A stretch of DNA of 64,000 nt from CAZQXD01 sp964597315 (GCA_964597315.1 CAZQXD010000008.1:1-64000), one strand, 5' to 3'; positions 33,757 to 43,497 are shown, counted from the stretch's first letter. Numbers and translations: made by a program. The notes: a model not told the origin generated them from the letters alone.

Positions 33757-34533
33757 CTAGGAGGCCGCCGACCAGGCGGCCAGAAATTCGTCGAAATGGG
33801 GCAGGTGTTTTTCGGCGAGAAAATCCCGCAGCAAGCGCAACTCTTTGGCGTAGCCAGCCTCCGTGAGGCGGCCGCGTAGTAATTCAAAGCGCAGCCATAC
33901 CAGATAAGTATTGAGTACGTCGGTTTCGCAGTAATTGCGAATACCTTCTATGTTCCCGGCCTGAAACTGCTCCCAGACCTTGCCTCCGTGCATACCCAGC
34001 TTACCGGGAAAACCCAACAGCACGGCGATGTCGTCCAGGGGAGCGGCGGCCCGGGGCTGATAGGCCGCTAGCACGTCCATGAGATCGGTGTGCCGCCAGT
34101 GAAACCGGCCCAGGTAGTTGTTGTAGCGAAACCCGGTGTCCTCGTCTCCAGTCTCCCAGTAGCGGGGCGCCGCCACCCCGTGGAGCAGCGCCCGATAATG
34201 GAGTACCGGCAGGTCGAAACCACCGCCGTTCCAGGACACCAGCGTGGGGGTGTAACGGGCGATGCCCTTGAAAAAACGCTGTATCAGTTCTCGCTCCAGG
34301 GCTTCCGGGCCGCCTAGAGACCAGACCTTAATGCCCTGCGCTCCACGCATCACCAGGGAAATAGCCACTATCCGGTGTAGATGAGGGCGTAGGAATTCTC
34401 CTCCGGTCTGGGCGCGGCGCTGCTGGTAAAGGGCCTCGGCCACGGCGTGGTCGTCCAGCCCCTCCAGGCCATACAGCCGCCGCCCCCCGTCCACATCCGG
34501 GACGGTCTCGATATCGAATACCAAGACAGTCAC
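33757..34533 (-). CDS. Predicted 3'-5' exonuclease, PolB-like DEDD family
   Basis: A 258-aa protein with DEDD-type motifs: VLVFDIETVPD (Asp-x-Glu), WNGGGFDLPVLHYRALLHG, and YCETDVLNTYLVWLRFELL at the third motif. It matches the family annotated as a predicted exonuclease related to the proofreading domain of PolB, without a polymerase part. The likely start is GTG at 34533, overlapping the ydbL TGA (AAGTGA), with GAAGAA just upstream. Function in repair or RNA processing is not established. Confidence 0.85.
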   Translation of the reverse strand: MTVLVFDIETVPDVDGGRRLYGLEGLDDHAVAEALYQQRRAQTGGEFLRPHLHRIVAISLVMRGAQGIKVWSLGGPEALERELIQRFFKGIARYTPTLVSWNGGGFDLPVLHYRALLHGVAAPRYWETGDEDTGFRYNNYLGRFHWRHTDLMDVLAAYQPRAAAPLDDIAVLLGFPGKLGMHGGKVWEQFQAGNIEGIRNYCETDVLNTYLVWLRFELLRGRLTEAGYAKELRLLRDFLAEKHLPHFDEFLAAWSAAS

Positions 34534-35135
34534 TTCTTCTGCCAGCCTCCCCGCCCCTGATACCACCAGCCGCGCCGGGCATTGGCCACCCACTGCCGGG
34601 AGAAGGTAGCGCGAATATCGGCTTCCCACTCCGGGTGGCCGTTGGCCCGGGCGATTTCCTGGTATAGCGCGTTGCGGTCCTGGTTCTCCTGAGCCACCAG
34701 TTGATTGATCGCGCCTCGCTGGGCCAAGGGCACAGCATTGAGGTCACGCACCGCGATGAGTCCATCTTGGGTCAGGCCGACCCCCCCGCCGTCATAAAAC
34801 GGCTCCAACTGGCGGTGCCGGGCGGCCATGGACCCTTTCAGGCGATTGATGGCCGGGGTGTCGATATTGATATTGGCCTGCTGGGCCTGGGCGGCGGGGA
34901 TGAGCAGATCCAGCAGCCAGACCAGTCCGGTCATTGGCTGGGCCTGGCTGGACTGGGGCGGCGCGGCAGCCTCGGGGGCCTCGGGCGGCTTGCCCCAGAC
35001 ATCCTCGATGATGCGATCAGCGGCTTTCTCCGCAGCCGCCGCCGGAAAATAAATATTGATGGTGACGCAGGCCACCAGCAGCCCGTAGGCTGTGGCCAAG
35101 GTCGCGCCCCGGATGTATCGCCGAATACCGTGCAT
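34530..35135 (-). CDS. ydbL: YdbL family (DUF1318) protein, probable lipoprotein
   Basis: A 201-aa envelope protein. The N-terminal hydrophobic stretch ends in a possible lipobox (LLVAC), followed by VTINIYFPAAAAEKAADRI. After a Pro/Ala-rich spacer comes the DUF1318 core (INIDTPAINRLKGSMAARH, GVGLTQDGLIAVRD, ENQDRNALYQEIA). YdbL is encoded next to YdbH, an AsmA-like inner-membrane protein with a role in phospholipid transport. The same order is kept here, 12 bp apart. The ATG at 35135 has a GAGG site. A separate ynbE-like gene is not seen between ydbH and ydbL. Confidence 0.85.
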   Translation of the reverse strand: MHGIRRYIRGATLATAYGLLVACVTINIYFPAAAAEKAADRIIEDVWGKPPEAPEAAAPPQSSQAQPMTGLVWLLDLLIPAAQAQQANINIDTPAINRLKGSMAARHRQLEPFYDGGGVGLTQDGLIAVRDLNAVPLAQRGAINQLVAQENQDRNALYQEIARANGHPEWEADIRATFSRQWVANARRGWWYQGRGGWQKK

Positions 35136-35147
35136 ACAAACCTCGTG

Positions 35148-37187
35148 TTATTGAATCACCGGTCCTTCACTGTGCATGGCCGCCTGCAACCGGGCCAGCA
35201 ATTCCGCCCAGTCCACCTGGCGGGTATAGCCGATCACGTCGATGCGTGGCAAGCCCTGGCCTTCCACCAGGTAATACCCCCCTTGGGGGGCGGGAGCCAC
35301 GCCGTTCATCTCGCAGACCCCCCTGGCCAGTCGGCAGCGGATACCCAGCCGCCGGTAGTTGAACTCATCGAACAGGCTCAAAAACCCCCGTGACAAAACG
35401 GCGGCGGCGTTGGCTCCGCCCAGGGCGGAAATGGCCTGCACCGCCCGCTGGCTGATGCGCCGTCGGGAGTGATCCCCAGGCGGGGTATACAATCGGGCGT
35501 CGAAGGCCACCGGCTGCCAGTCACCCAGCACCAGCCCGTCGATCCGACCTTCCAGCTTGCCGGAGATTTTACCCACGTCGAAGGCGCGGGTCAGGGTCTC
35601 CAGGTCCAGGTCCCGAATATCCACCTCGGCATAGGCCCGGGGCGCTATTCCCAGGGGGTCTTCCAGACGCAAGCGGGTGAAGGTGATATCCCCGTCGAAG
35701 ATTCGTGTCAACAGAGCGCCGCCCACCTCCAGCACCCCGTCCCGGTACCGTACTCCGGGGATCACCCCGGACAGCTTGCCAGCCAGGGGCGGCCAGTCCA
35801 GAGCCGCGCTGAGCGCCCCCATGGATACCGGGTGAAGCTGGCCGTCAAACTGAAACTCTGCCGCGCCGCTGCCCAGACCCTGCCCTTCCAGACGCTCAAT
35901 CACCAGGGTACCGTCCAGCACCGGTAGGCGCTGAATGCCCGGCAGCCAAAAAGCGCCGCCCCGGGATTCTAGGGCCAGGTTAGCGGGTCCCAGATCAATA
36001 CGATAGACATGCCCCTGCCGCCAGCTCAGTTCCGAGCGGCGCGGGGACTCGCCGCGCCCCCAGGCCAGTCGCCCATCCAGGCCCTGGGCGCCGAACCGGC
36101 CCTGGCCGTCTTCCACGTTCACTGCCGCCAGGCGCAGGTCCAGTTCTTTCAGACCCCGATCATCCAAAACCAGCCGTCCCCGCACCAGACCGTCGGTGGT
36201 CAAATCTCCCAGGACAGTGCCGGTGAGGGGGGTTTGCAGGTAGCGCCGGTATACCGTCGGCAGTCGGGCCTGCTCCAGGTTCAGTTCCAGGTCCGCCAGT
36301 TGGCCCTGCTCCAGGTCCAGGGTCAGACGTCCCCCCAGAGCTAGGAAATGGCCGTGGCGCAACTCCCCGATGTCCAGTTCCAGGCGCTGCTCCTCCAGTC
36401 GCCCGGACAGCCGGACACTCAGGGGCCGCGCCTCGCTCAGGTCCAGCAGCACCGGGTCCAGATAAGCTTGGCCAGCCTCCAGATTCAGGTTTCCAGAGAA
36501 TCGGCCAGCGCCTCGCCAGCGACCCTCAAGGGTGGCGTCCAGGCCCTCGGCGGCGTACCGGCCGCCCCCGGCGGACCAGGCCAGGCCCTTGGCCCCTAGC
36601 TTAAAACCGACGTTGACGGGTTCGGCGGCGCTGGCGGCGACGGTGACCTGGCCGTCGATGCGACCCCGGTTGCCCGTTATGGGGAAGGTCAACAGCGGTT
36701 GCAACAATTCGGCCAGGGCGGCGGCGTCCAGACGTTCGCCGTTCAGGGTGAGCGACCAGCCGACGGCGTCGACCTGTCCCTGGGCGCCCACCCGGCCCCC
36801 GGCCAGGGCCAATTTGTCCAGGGAAAACGTCAAATGGCCAGCGGCGCTATAGCTGAAACCGGCCTCGGCATCCAGGGCGCGGCTTCCGGGCGCCTGGGCC
36901 CGCAGGCGACCGCCAGCGCAGGTGAGCCGATCCGGCGCCAGTTCCAGAGCCGAACAATCCAGACGTAGGGTGGAGAGGGTGATTTGGGGCAGTTCCAAGC
37001 GCTCGGCCCGCAATTCCAGCCTGCCCTGGCCGAGCGCCGGCCCCTTGAACGTCAGCTCCACACCGTGGACCTGCCAGCCTTCCCCGGTCAGGCGATCCAA
37101 CTGGGTGGTCAACGCCAAGTCCGGCCCGGCCTGGGCAACGGACAAGACCAGCAGGGCCGCGAGGGCAAGATAGCGGCGGCCCTTCAC
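35148..37187 (-). CDS. ydbH: YdbH family AsmA-like intermembrane transport protein
   Basis: A 679-aa protein with an N-terminal signal/anchor (YLALAALLVLSVAQAG), then a long run of amphipathic beta repeats rich in Leu, Gly and Arg. The C-terminal segment is typical of YdbH (RISQRAVQAISALGG, RGFLSLFDEFNYRRLGIRC, YLVEGQGLPRIDVIGYTRQV). YdbH with TamB and YhdP moves phospholipids to the outer membrane in E. coli. It is shorter than E. coli YdbH (about 880 aa). The start is a GTG at 37187, 10 bp after cysM; the Shine-Dalgarno is weak. Confidence 0.85.
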   Translation of the reverse strand: MKGRRYLALAALLVLSVAQAGPDLALTTQLDRLTGEGWQVHGVELTFKGPALGQGRLELRAERLELPQITLSTLRLDCSALELAPDRLTCAGGRLRAQAPGSRALDAEAGFSYSAAGHLTFSLDKLALAGGRVGAQGQVDAVGWSLTLNGERLDAAALAELLQPLLTFPITGNRGRIDGQVTVAASAAEPVNVGFKLGAKGLAWSAGGGRYAAEGLDATLEGRWRGAGRFSGNLNLEAGQAYLDPVLLDLSEARPLSVRLSGRLEEQRLELDIGELRHGHFLALGGRLTLDLEQGQLADLELNLEQARLPTVYRRYLQTPLTGTVLGDLTTDGLVRGRLVLDDRGLKELDLRLAAVNVEDGQGRFGAQGLDGRLAWGRGESPRRSELSWRQGHVYRIDLGPANLALESRGGAFWLPGIQRLPVLDGTLVIERLEGQGLGSGAAEFQFDGQLHPVSMGALSAALDWPPLAGKLSGVIPGVRYRDGVLEVGGALLTRIFDGDITFTRLRLEDPLGIAPRAYAEVDIRDLDLETLTRAFDVGKISGKLEGRIDGLVLGDWQPVAFDARLYTPPGDHSRRRISQRAVQAISALGGANAAAVLSRGFLSLFDEFNYRRLGIRCRLARGVCEMNGVAPAPQGGYYLVEGQGLPRIDVIGYTRQVDWAELLARLQAAMHSEGPVIQ

Positions 37188-37197
37188 GGCCAGGCGG

Positions 37198-38100
37198 TCA
37201 CTCCGGGAACACGCCGGTGGACAGATACCGGTCGCCCCGGTCGCAGACGATGGACACGATCACCGCGTTCTCCACCTCCCGAGAGAGCATCTGGGCCGCC
37301 ACCAGGGCGCCGCCAGAGGAGATTCCGGCGAAGATGCCCTCCTCCCGGGCCAGCCGCCGGGTCATGTCCTCAGCCTCCGGCTGGGTGACGTCGATGACCC
37401 GGTCCACCCGCTCGGGCTGGTAGATCCGGGGCAGATACTCGGGGGGCCAGCGGCGAATACCGGGAATGCTGGCGTTGTCGGCGGGTTGAACCCCGACAAT
37501 CTGGATATGGGGATTGCGTTCCTTGAGGTAGCGGGAAACGCCGACGATGGTGCCGGTGGTGCCCATGGAGCTGACGAAGTGGGTGATCCGGCCTTGAGTA
37601 TCCCGCCAGATTTCCGGGCCGGTGGTCTCGTAGTGAGCCAGGGGATTGTCGGGGTTGGCGAACTGGTCCAGCACCTTGCCCTTACCCTCGGTCTCCAGGC
37701 GCTTGGCCAGGTCCCGGGCGCCCTCCATGCCCTCTTCCTGACTGACCAGAACGATTTCGGCGCCGAAAGCTTTCATAGCGGCGCGACGTTCGGCGCTCAT
37801 ATGAGAGGGCATGATCAGCACCATGGGATAGCCCTTGATGGCCGCCGCCATGGCCAGGGCGATGCCGGTATTGCCGCTGGTGGCCTCGATGAGCGTGTCA
37901 CCGGGTTTGATCTCGCCCCGGGCTTCGGCGTGCTGAATCATGGACAGGGCTGGCCTGTCCTTGACCGAGCCGGCGGGGTTATTGCCCTCCAGCTTGGCCA
38001 GAATGATATTGCTGGTGGCCCCGGGTATGCGTTGCAGACGCACCAGTGGAGTGCCGCCTACAAAGGATTCGATGGTGGGATAGTCGCTTGCAGTGCTCAT
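37198..38100 (-). CDS. cysM: Cysteine synthase B (O-acetylserine sulfhydrylase)
   Basis: A 300-aa PLP enzyme that makes cysteine from O-acetylserine and sulfide or thiosulfate. The PLP Lys is in NNPAGSVKDRPALSM. EATSGNTGIALAM binds substrate carboxylate, and SSMGTTGTIVG binds the cofactor phosphate. The C-terminus (RGDRYLSTGVF) is typical of CysM, and overall sequence favours CysM over CysK. It heads a minus-strand group with ydbH, ydbL, the exonuclease and rlmD. It is also the cysteine-forming step for the sulfate genes at 43.6 and 52-55 kb. Confidence 0.94.
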   Translation of the reverse strand: MSTASDYPTIESFVGGTPLVRLQRIPGATSNIILAKLEGNNPAGSVKDRPALSMIQHAEARGEIKPGDTLIEATSGNTGIALAMAAAIKGYPMVLIMPSHMSAERRAAMKAFGAEIVLVSQEEGMEGARDLAKRLETEGKGKVLDQFANPDNPLAHYETTGPEIWRDTQGRITHFVSSMGTTGTIVGVSRYLKERNPHIQIVGVQPADNASIPGIRRWPPEYLPRIYQPERVDRVIDVTQPEAEDMTRRLAREEGIFAGISSGGALVAAQMLSREVENAVIVSIVCDRGDRYLSTGVFPE

Positions 38101-38354
38101 GAAGCATTCGTACCTGGTGATGGAAAACCCATGGAAAACTTCTCCCCATCAGGGTCGGCCTGGGGGTATGATACCTACTTTAGTACAAGGGACTATTCGG
38201 TTTTTTGTTGCTTTGCCGATAATGTCACCCTGCTGAGAAACAATACAATAACTTAAACTGGATTGAATGGCGGATTGGTGCGCCCATGGATGACAGTAAA
38301 CATGTTGTAACCGCATTTGGGCGGCCGCCATCTTAAGGAGATGGGCGGAAAACT

Positions 38355-40868
38355 ATGAATATGGGCATCCGTACCAGCGTGTTCTTCTTGGTATTGGCGC
38401 CTGCTGCGTTGATCGCCGTGGTGCTGGTGGCGTATCTCACCCATACCCGGGTCCGGGACCTGGATCAAAGCCTTGCAGAACGGGGCCAATCCATTACCAA
38501 CCAGGTGGCCCGGGCGGCGGGCTATGCCTTGGCCTCCGACAACCCGGCCGCGCTTCTTCCCCTGGTTCGCTCGGCGCTCCAGGAGGCTGATGTCGCCCGC
38601 GTTCTTTTGCTCGACAACCGCAATAAAATTTTGATCCGGGAAACCCGCGAGGTAAACACCGCCCTGGCGCCATCCGTGGCAGACTGGATTCCCGTGGGCA
38701 ATTCGGCCCCGCTGATATTCTCGGCCGCCATTGGCGACGATCCGCATTTGGGACCGTCTGGCCGGTCTGACCTGCTCGGTCAGGCGCGCCTGGAACTGTC
38801 CCGCCGATCCACCGAGCAGCGCCAACGCCAGGTTATTTGGACCAGTATTCTGCTCACCCTGGGCTGTCTGCTGATGACCATCATCATCGGCCAGCGTATC
38901 GGCCGCAACATCTCCGGCCCCATTCTACGTTTGGAAGCCGCAGTTCGGGATCTTCGGGACGGACGCCTGACCGTGCGGGTGGAGGAACAGGCCACCGGCG
39001 AGCTAGGCAGCCTGGAACGGGGCATCAATGCCATGGCCTCGTCTTTGCAATCCTCCCACGAGCACTTGCAAGAACAGGTGGACGCCGCCACCGCCGAGCT
39101 GAGGGAAACCCTGGAGGAGTTAGAAGTCAAGAATGTTGAATTGGATATCGCCCGCAAGCGGGCCGTCCAGGCCAGCCAAGTGAAGTCCGAGTTTCTGGCC
39201 AATATGAGCCATGAAATACGCACCCCCATGAACGGCGTGATGGGCTTTATTGAACTGCTCACCAAAACCGACCTGGACCGTATCCAGCGCGGCTATCTGG
39301 AGACCTTGCGGGCTTCTGCGGGCAATCTCATGGTGATACTCAACGACATTCTGGACTTCTCCAAGATCGAGGCCGGCAAACTACGCCTGCGCAAGCGCAA
39401 CTTCGATCTGCGGGAGGTTCTGGAAAACGCTGTCTTGCTGTTCGCCGCCAATGCTCACGGCAAGGGCCTGAGCCTGATTCTGGACGTGGAGCCGGACGTA
39501 CCCTCGACTCTGGTAGGCGACGCGCCCCGCCTGAACCAGATTCTCTCCAATTTCGTCAGCAATGCCATCAAGTTCACCGACCGGGGGGAGGTCGTGGTGC
39601 GGATGAGCAAGGAACAGGAATCCGCCCATGGCATTACCCTGCACTTGACCATTCGCGACACCGGCATCGGCATTCCCCCCGAGGACCAACTGCGTCTGTT
39701 CGATGCCTTTGAGCAGCTCGACACCTCTATCACCCGCCGTCATGGCGGCACCGGCCTGGGTCTGGCCATCTGCCGACGGTTAATCTCCATGATGCAGGGC
39801 CAGGTCCGGGTGGAAAGCCAACCTGGGATCGGTTCGACCTTCCATGTCTCCCTGACACTGGACAAACTGCCCCCCCAGCCCCAAGCCGACCTCCAGCGCC
39901 GCCAGGGCCAGGTGTTGCTGATCGCCGAGGATTCCCCCTCCACCCGGGCCACGGCCCATATCCTGGAATACGGTGATCTGCACTACCAGTCCCTGAGCGA
40001 CTTGTCGGCGGCTACGACCTGGCTGCATGGTCCTTCGGGAAATCTGGCCGATCTGGAGGGTCTGATCGTAGACCGGAGCGCGCTGTCAGCCCCTGTCCAC
40101 CACTTTTCCGAGCGGGTCAGGCAAACCGGCATAGGCCGATCTGCGGTATTAATCCTGCTGAATGTGGATGATGAGCATCCTGCGGTGGCCGTATTCAAGC
40201 CCCTGTTCGATACCATCTATTTCGCCAATTCGCCGGTGACCTCCCGGGAACTACTGCCCCTGCTGTCCTCTCCCCCGGCGGCGGCCACCGTTTCTCTAGA
40301 GGGGCGGTTGGACGCCAACATTACCCATTTGACCACCCTCGCCCCACACCGTAAGCATGACCCGGCAATCCAGTCCTGGCCCAAGCCCCACACCGGCCTG
40401 TCTTATCTTCCGTCGTCCCACGAACGTTCCAGGACAACACCGGCAACCCGGGTTCTGCTCGCCGATGACAACCTTGTCAACCGTCAGTTAGCGCAGATAT
40501 TTCTGATCCAGGCAGGAATTGAGGTCGAAGAGGTGGATAATGGCAAGGAGGCGGTTGATGCCTGTCGCCATGGGCAGTACGATTTAATCCTGATGGATAT
40601 TCATATGCCGGAACTGGACGGACTGGAAGCCACCCGCTGCATCCGCGCCTTACCCGCCAACCCCAATAACCGCATACCGATTATCGCCCTGACTGCCGAC
40701 GCCATGCACCGGGAGCGCAATCAATATATTGACGTGGGAATGGATGACCATCTTTGCAAACCCATCACCGAAGCCATGCTGAGACAAGTCCTGGAAAAAT
40801 GGTGCCCACCCCCAATCCAATCCAAGCTTGCTGGGCTGGAGCAAGGCAAGCCTGCCCATGATGGCTGA
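38355..40868 (+). CDS. barA: BarA/GacS-type hybrid sensor histidine kinase lacking its own Hpt domain
   Basis: An 837-aa membrane kinase. TM1 is near residues 8-28, TM2 near 160-180, followed by HAMP. The HisKA has FLANMSHEIRTPMNG (His286), and the HATPase has VSNAIKFTD, DTGIGIP and GGTGLGLAI. A first, degenerate receiver-like region (VLLIAEDSPSTRA) precedes a complete receiver (VLLADDNLVNRQ, Asp in LILMDIHMPELDG, Lys in LCKPI). In BarA/GacS an Hpt domain follows in the same chain. Here the frame stops, and the Hpt is encoded by the next, overlapping gene. These kinases drive GacA/UvrY and the Csr system. AAGGAG lies 13 bases before the ATG. Confidence 0.9.
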   Translation: MNMGIRTSVFFLVLAPAALIAVVLVAYLTHTRVRDLDQSLAERGQSITNQVARAAGYALASDNPAALLPLVRSALQEADVARVLLLDNRNKILIRETREVNTALAPSVADWIPVGNSAPLIFSAAIGDDPHLGPSGRSDLLGQARLELSRRSTEQRQRQVIWTSILLTLGCLLMTIIIGQRIGRNISGPILRLEAAVRDLRDGRLTVRVEEQATGELGSLERGINAMASSLQSSHEHLQEQVDAATAELRETLEELEVKNVELDIARKRAVQASQVKSEFLANMSHEIRTPMNGVMGFIELLTKTDLDRIQRGYLETLRASAGNLMVILNDILDFSKIEAGKLRLRKRNFDLREVLENAVLLFAANAHGKGLSLILDVEPDVPSTLVGDAPRLNQILSNFVSNAIKFTDRGEVVVRMSKEQESAHGITLHLTIRDTGIGIPPEDQLRLFDAFEQLDTSITRRHGGTGLGLAICRRLISMMQGQVRVESQPGIGSTFHVSLTLDKLPPQPQADLQRRQGQVLLIAEDSPSTRATAHILEYGDLHYQSLSDLSAATTWLHGPSGNLADLEGLIVDRSALSAPVHHFSERVRQTGIGRSAVLILLNVDDEHPAVAVFKPLFDTIYFANSPVTSRELLPLLSSPPAAATVSLEGRLDANITHLTTLAPHRKHDPAIQSWPKPHTGLSYLPSSHERSRTTPATRVLLADDNLVNRQLAQIFLIQAGIEVEEVDNGKEAVDACRHGQYDLILMDIHMPELDGLEATRCIRALPANPNNRIPIIALTADAMHRERNQYIDVGMDDHLCKPITEAMLRQVLEKWCPPPIQSKLAGLEQGKPAHDG

Positions 40869-41214
40869 CGAACCGCTCCCCGTTTATGATCGGGCCTTGG
40901 CCCTCGACGTGACCGGTAACCGGCCCGAGGTCGCCGATCAATTGCTGAATCTGCTGATACACAAGGACCTGCCCGCCCAGGAGCAAAACCTGCGCGCCGC
41001 CTATCGGGACCAGCGGTTGGATGATCTGCGGGAGGTTAGCCACAAACTGCAAGGGTCCGCTCGGTATTGCGGAACGCCGGCGCTGCTCGCTGCGGCCCAA
41101 CACTTGGAAGCCCTTCTCGATACCCCCGATGCGCCGTCAGTGTCAGCGGGTGTACAGCGGCTTCTCGGAGAAATCCATCGCCTGCTAGAGACGTTCGGCG
41201 CCCCGGACGTCTGA
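40861..41214 (+). CDS. Separate Hpt domain protein, partner of the BarA-type kinase
   Basis: A 117-aa protein aligned to the C-terminal Hpt domain of BarA: YDRALALDVTGNRPEVADQL, then the phospho-His motif in REVSHKLQGSARYCG. It should relay phosphate from the kinase receiver to a response regulator. Its ATG (40861) overlaps the kinase stop by 8 bases in another frame. The arrangement looks like a BarA gene split by a frame change near 40860. It could be a real translationally coupled pair, a frameshift mutation, or a sequencing error. Confidence 0.85.
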   Translation: MADEPLPVYDRALALDVTGNRPEVADQLLNLLIHKDLPAQEQNLRAAYRDQRLDDLREVSHKLQGSARYCGTPALLAAAQHLEALLDTPDAPSVSAGVQRLLGEIHRLLETFGAPDV

Positions 41215-41266
41215 CCTCCCCGGTCATGCCGACATCGGCGGCAACGATGCTGTTGGCCCGCGCCCC

Positions 41267-42013
41267 TCAGCCGCCCCGGCGCCCCTCCAGCATCAGTCTT
41301 TTCATCTCCCGCACCGCCCCTTGTAGGCCGGTGAACACGGCCCGGGAGACAATAGCATGGCCGATGTTCAATTCCCGCACCTTGGGGATCGCCGCCACCG
41401 GCTTGACGTTCTGGTAGTTAAGACCATGCCCGGCATTAACGTGCAACCCCAGGGCCAGACCCCGTTTCACCGCCGCCGCGATGCGCTGAAACTCTTTGTG
41501 ACGCTGCTGGTCGTCGGCAGCGTCGGCATAGGAACCTGTATGGATCTCGATTTTCGGGGCGCCCGCCTCGGCGGCGGCCTCTACCTGGTGGGGGTCGGGG
41601 TCGATAAACAGGGACGTTTGAATACCGGCGGCGGCCAACCGCGCGCAGGCATCCGCCACTCGGGTGACCTGTCCGGCCACATCCAGCCCACCCTCGGTGG
41701 TCAGTTCCTCGCGCCGCTCGGGCACCAGGCAACAGTCCGCCGGACGCACCGTTTCGGCGATAGCCAGCATCGGCTCTGTCACCGCCATCTCCAGATTCAT
41801 GCGGGTTTGCAACAGTTCCCGCAATAGGCGCACATCCCGGTCCTGGATATGGCGGCGGTCCTCTCGCAGATGCAGGGTGATGGCGTCCGCCCCAGCCTGT
41901 TCCGCCTCCAAAGCCGCTTGCACCGGATCGGGATACCGACCCCGCCGAGCTTGGCGCAGGGTGGCCACATGGTCGATATTGACCCCCAACAGGATGTCAT
42001 TGTCTGAAATCAT
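41267..42013 (-). CDS. pdxJ: Pyridoxine 5'-phosphate synthase
   Basis: The 248-aa TIM-barrel enzyme joins 1-deoxyxylulose 5-phosphate and 3-amino-1-hydroxyacetone phosphate in vitamin B6 synthesis. Motifs include LGVNIDHVATLRQARRG at the N-terminus, ITLHLREDRRHI, NLEMAVTEPM and LHVNAGHGLNYQN. Length is standard. The ATG at 42013 has GAGGAC upstream. It is convergent with the Hpt gene; no recO or acpS is adjacent. Confidence 0.96.
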   Translation of the reverse strand: MISDNDILLGVNIDHVATLRQARRGRYPDPVQAALEAEQAGADAITLHLREDRRHIQDRDVRLLRELLQTRMNLEMAVTEPMLAIAETVRPADCCLVPERREELTTEGGLDVAGQVTRVADACARLAAAGIQTSLFIDPDPHQVEAAAEAGAPKIEIHTGSYADAADDQQRHKEFQRIAAAVKRGLALGLHVNAGHGLNYQNVKPVAAIPKVRELNIGHAIVSRAVFTGLQGAVREMKRLMLEGRRGG

Positions 42014-42230
42014 GGATCGTCCTCAAGATTGGCCGCTTTCGGATGGGATAATTGCTGGATACAGGATGCTCGCCGCCGACTCACGGCGACAAGAATAGTC
42101 GTAGGGATTCGCTTGGGACAGCGTGATCATGCTCCCGGCTCACATTGGAATCAAATCGCAGGGGATTTATAGGATTGTAATCCGTGGTCGCGGCCATGGC
42201 GGGCATGGCCCGCTCCCATGGCGGCGCTGC

Positions 42231-42512
42231 TTATTTACCGTCCTTCGACATTTTATCCACGACCTCCTTGGCTTGGCGTCCCACCCGTGACCGGGCCAGG
42301 GCGCGGTCGGCCTGCGCCTTAACGGCCTTCAACCAACGTCTGGCCCAAGCGTACTCCAGACCCAGGATTGCCAGTCCGGCGGGGATGACCAGGATCGCCG
42401 GTCCCGGTAGCACCAGCAGAGTGACGCCTATCAACAACACCGTGATGCCGATCACCGTAACCACGACGCGGCGGGCCATGCGATAAGTTTCCTGAAGATT
42501 TGAACTGGACAT
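42231..42512 (-). CDS. PGPGW-type small membrane protein
   Basis: A 93-aa protein with two membrane segments (VVVTVIGITVLLIGVTLLV and AILVIPAGLAILGLEYAWA) joined by LPGPA, the loop motif that names the PGPGW family. A basic cytosolic tail (ARSRVGRQAKEVVDKMSKDGK) follows. The start at 42512 (MSSSNLQETY) has AAAGGA 8 bases upstream. The function of the family is unknown. Confidence 0.85.
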   Translation of the reverse strand: MSSSNLQETYRMARRVVVTVIGITVLLIGVTLLVLPGPAILVIPAGLAILGLEYAWARRWLKAVKAQADRALARSRVGRQAKEVVDKMSKDGK

Positions 42513-42585
42513 CGAGCAGCTTCCTTTAGAATAGGAGAATCGGTGTTGTACCGGCTTCCTGCCTTTAACCCATCGGAGACCCGCC

Positions 42586-43497
42586 ATGGCGCCGCCACTG
42601 TTGCTGGACCCCGCCACCTTATGGGGCAAATTGATCGAGCGCGGCCATCAGGCGCTGACCGATGGAGCATTGCAACCCCTGGTCACGGAACAGGCGGTCG
42701 TGGAGCAGGCCGGACTACGGTTTTTGGTGCGCGTCCTGGCCGGACTGGCCCGCAAGGATCAGGCGCGTCGGAAACAACACCATGGGACCGGTCATCAGGG
42801 CGGGGAGTTCAATCCCTTTCTGCCCTACGACCCAGCCCTGTTCGTGACCGATATTTCCCCTACTCATGTGGGCTTGCTCAACAAATTCAATGTAGTGGAT
42901 CATCACCTGTTGATCGTCACCCGGAATTTCGTAGACCAAGAGACCCCGCTCGAACTGGACGACTTTCGGGCGCTGGCCGCCTGCTTGGCGGGCATCGACG
43001 GGCTGGGCTTTTACAATTCCGGCAGCGAAGCCGGGGCCAGTCAGCGCCATAGGCACTTGCAACTGCTTCCCCTGCCCTTGGATTCCAAAGGCCCACCCCT
43101 GCCCCTGGAGCCGGCTCTAGCCGGAGCGGTGTTCCAGGCTGAGGTGGGCCGCTCGCCCCGGTTGCCCTTTCGCCACGGTCTGGTGCGCTTGCATCTGACC
43201 GGACAAGACCTGGAACAGGATGCCGAGAGTGTGCTGCAAGGCTACCGGCGCTTGTTGCTGGAAATGGGGGACCTGGGCCGGGACAATGGCGGTCGTCCCA
43301 CGCCCTACAACCTGCTGGTCACCCGCCGCTGGTTGCTGTTGGCGCCTCGGCGCCGGGAGTGTTTCGAGGCCCTTTCGGTCAATGCCCTGGGCTTCGCCGG
43401 CGCCCTGCTGGCGCGGGAGTGGGCGCAGGTGGAACGGATTCGAACTGCGGGGCCACTGACGGTATTGCAGGAGGTGGGCTTTCCCATGGGTAGTTAG
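42586..43497 (+). CDS. ATP adenylyltransferase (Ap4A phosphorylase)
   Basis: A 303-aa member of the Apa1/Apa2 branch of the HIT superfamily. The active-site motif is GASQRHRHLQLLPLP (His-x-His-x-Gln). The N-terminal NPFLPYDPALFV and LNKFNVVDHHLLIVTR, and the C-terminal PYNLLVTRRWLLLAPR, are typical. It would phosphorolyse Ap4A to ATP and ADP, or use adenosine phosphosulfate in the sulfur-related Apa variants. The ATG has GGAG upstream. It is 133 bp before the siroheme reductase gene, so a role in sulfur-nucleotide metabolism is possible but unproven. Confidence 0.88.
   Translation: MAPPLLLDPATLWGKLIERGHQALTDGALQPLVTEQAVVEQAGLRFLVRVLAGLARKDQARRKQHHGTGHQGGEFNPFLPYDPALFVTDISPTHVGLLNKFNVVDHHLLIVTRNFVDQETPLELDDFRALAACLAGIDGLGFYNSGSEAGASQRHRHLQLLPLPLDSKGPPLPLEPALAGAVFQAEVGRSPRLPFRHGLVRLHLTGQDLEQDAESVLQGYRRLLLEMGDLGRDNGGRPTPYNLLVTRRWLLLAPRRRECFEALSVNALGFAGALLAREWAQVERIRTAGPLTVLQEVGFPMGS

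Noticed and set aside
38215..38222. GCCGATAA before the BarA-type kinase as a sigma-28 promoter
   Set aside because: The -10 is perfect but no TAAA/TCAA-like -35 lies at 15 bases; could be chance.
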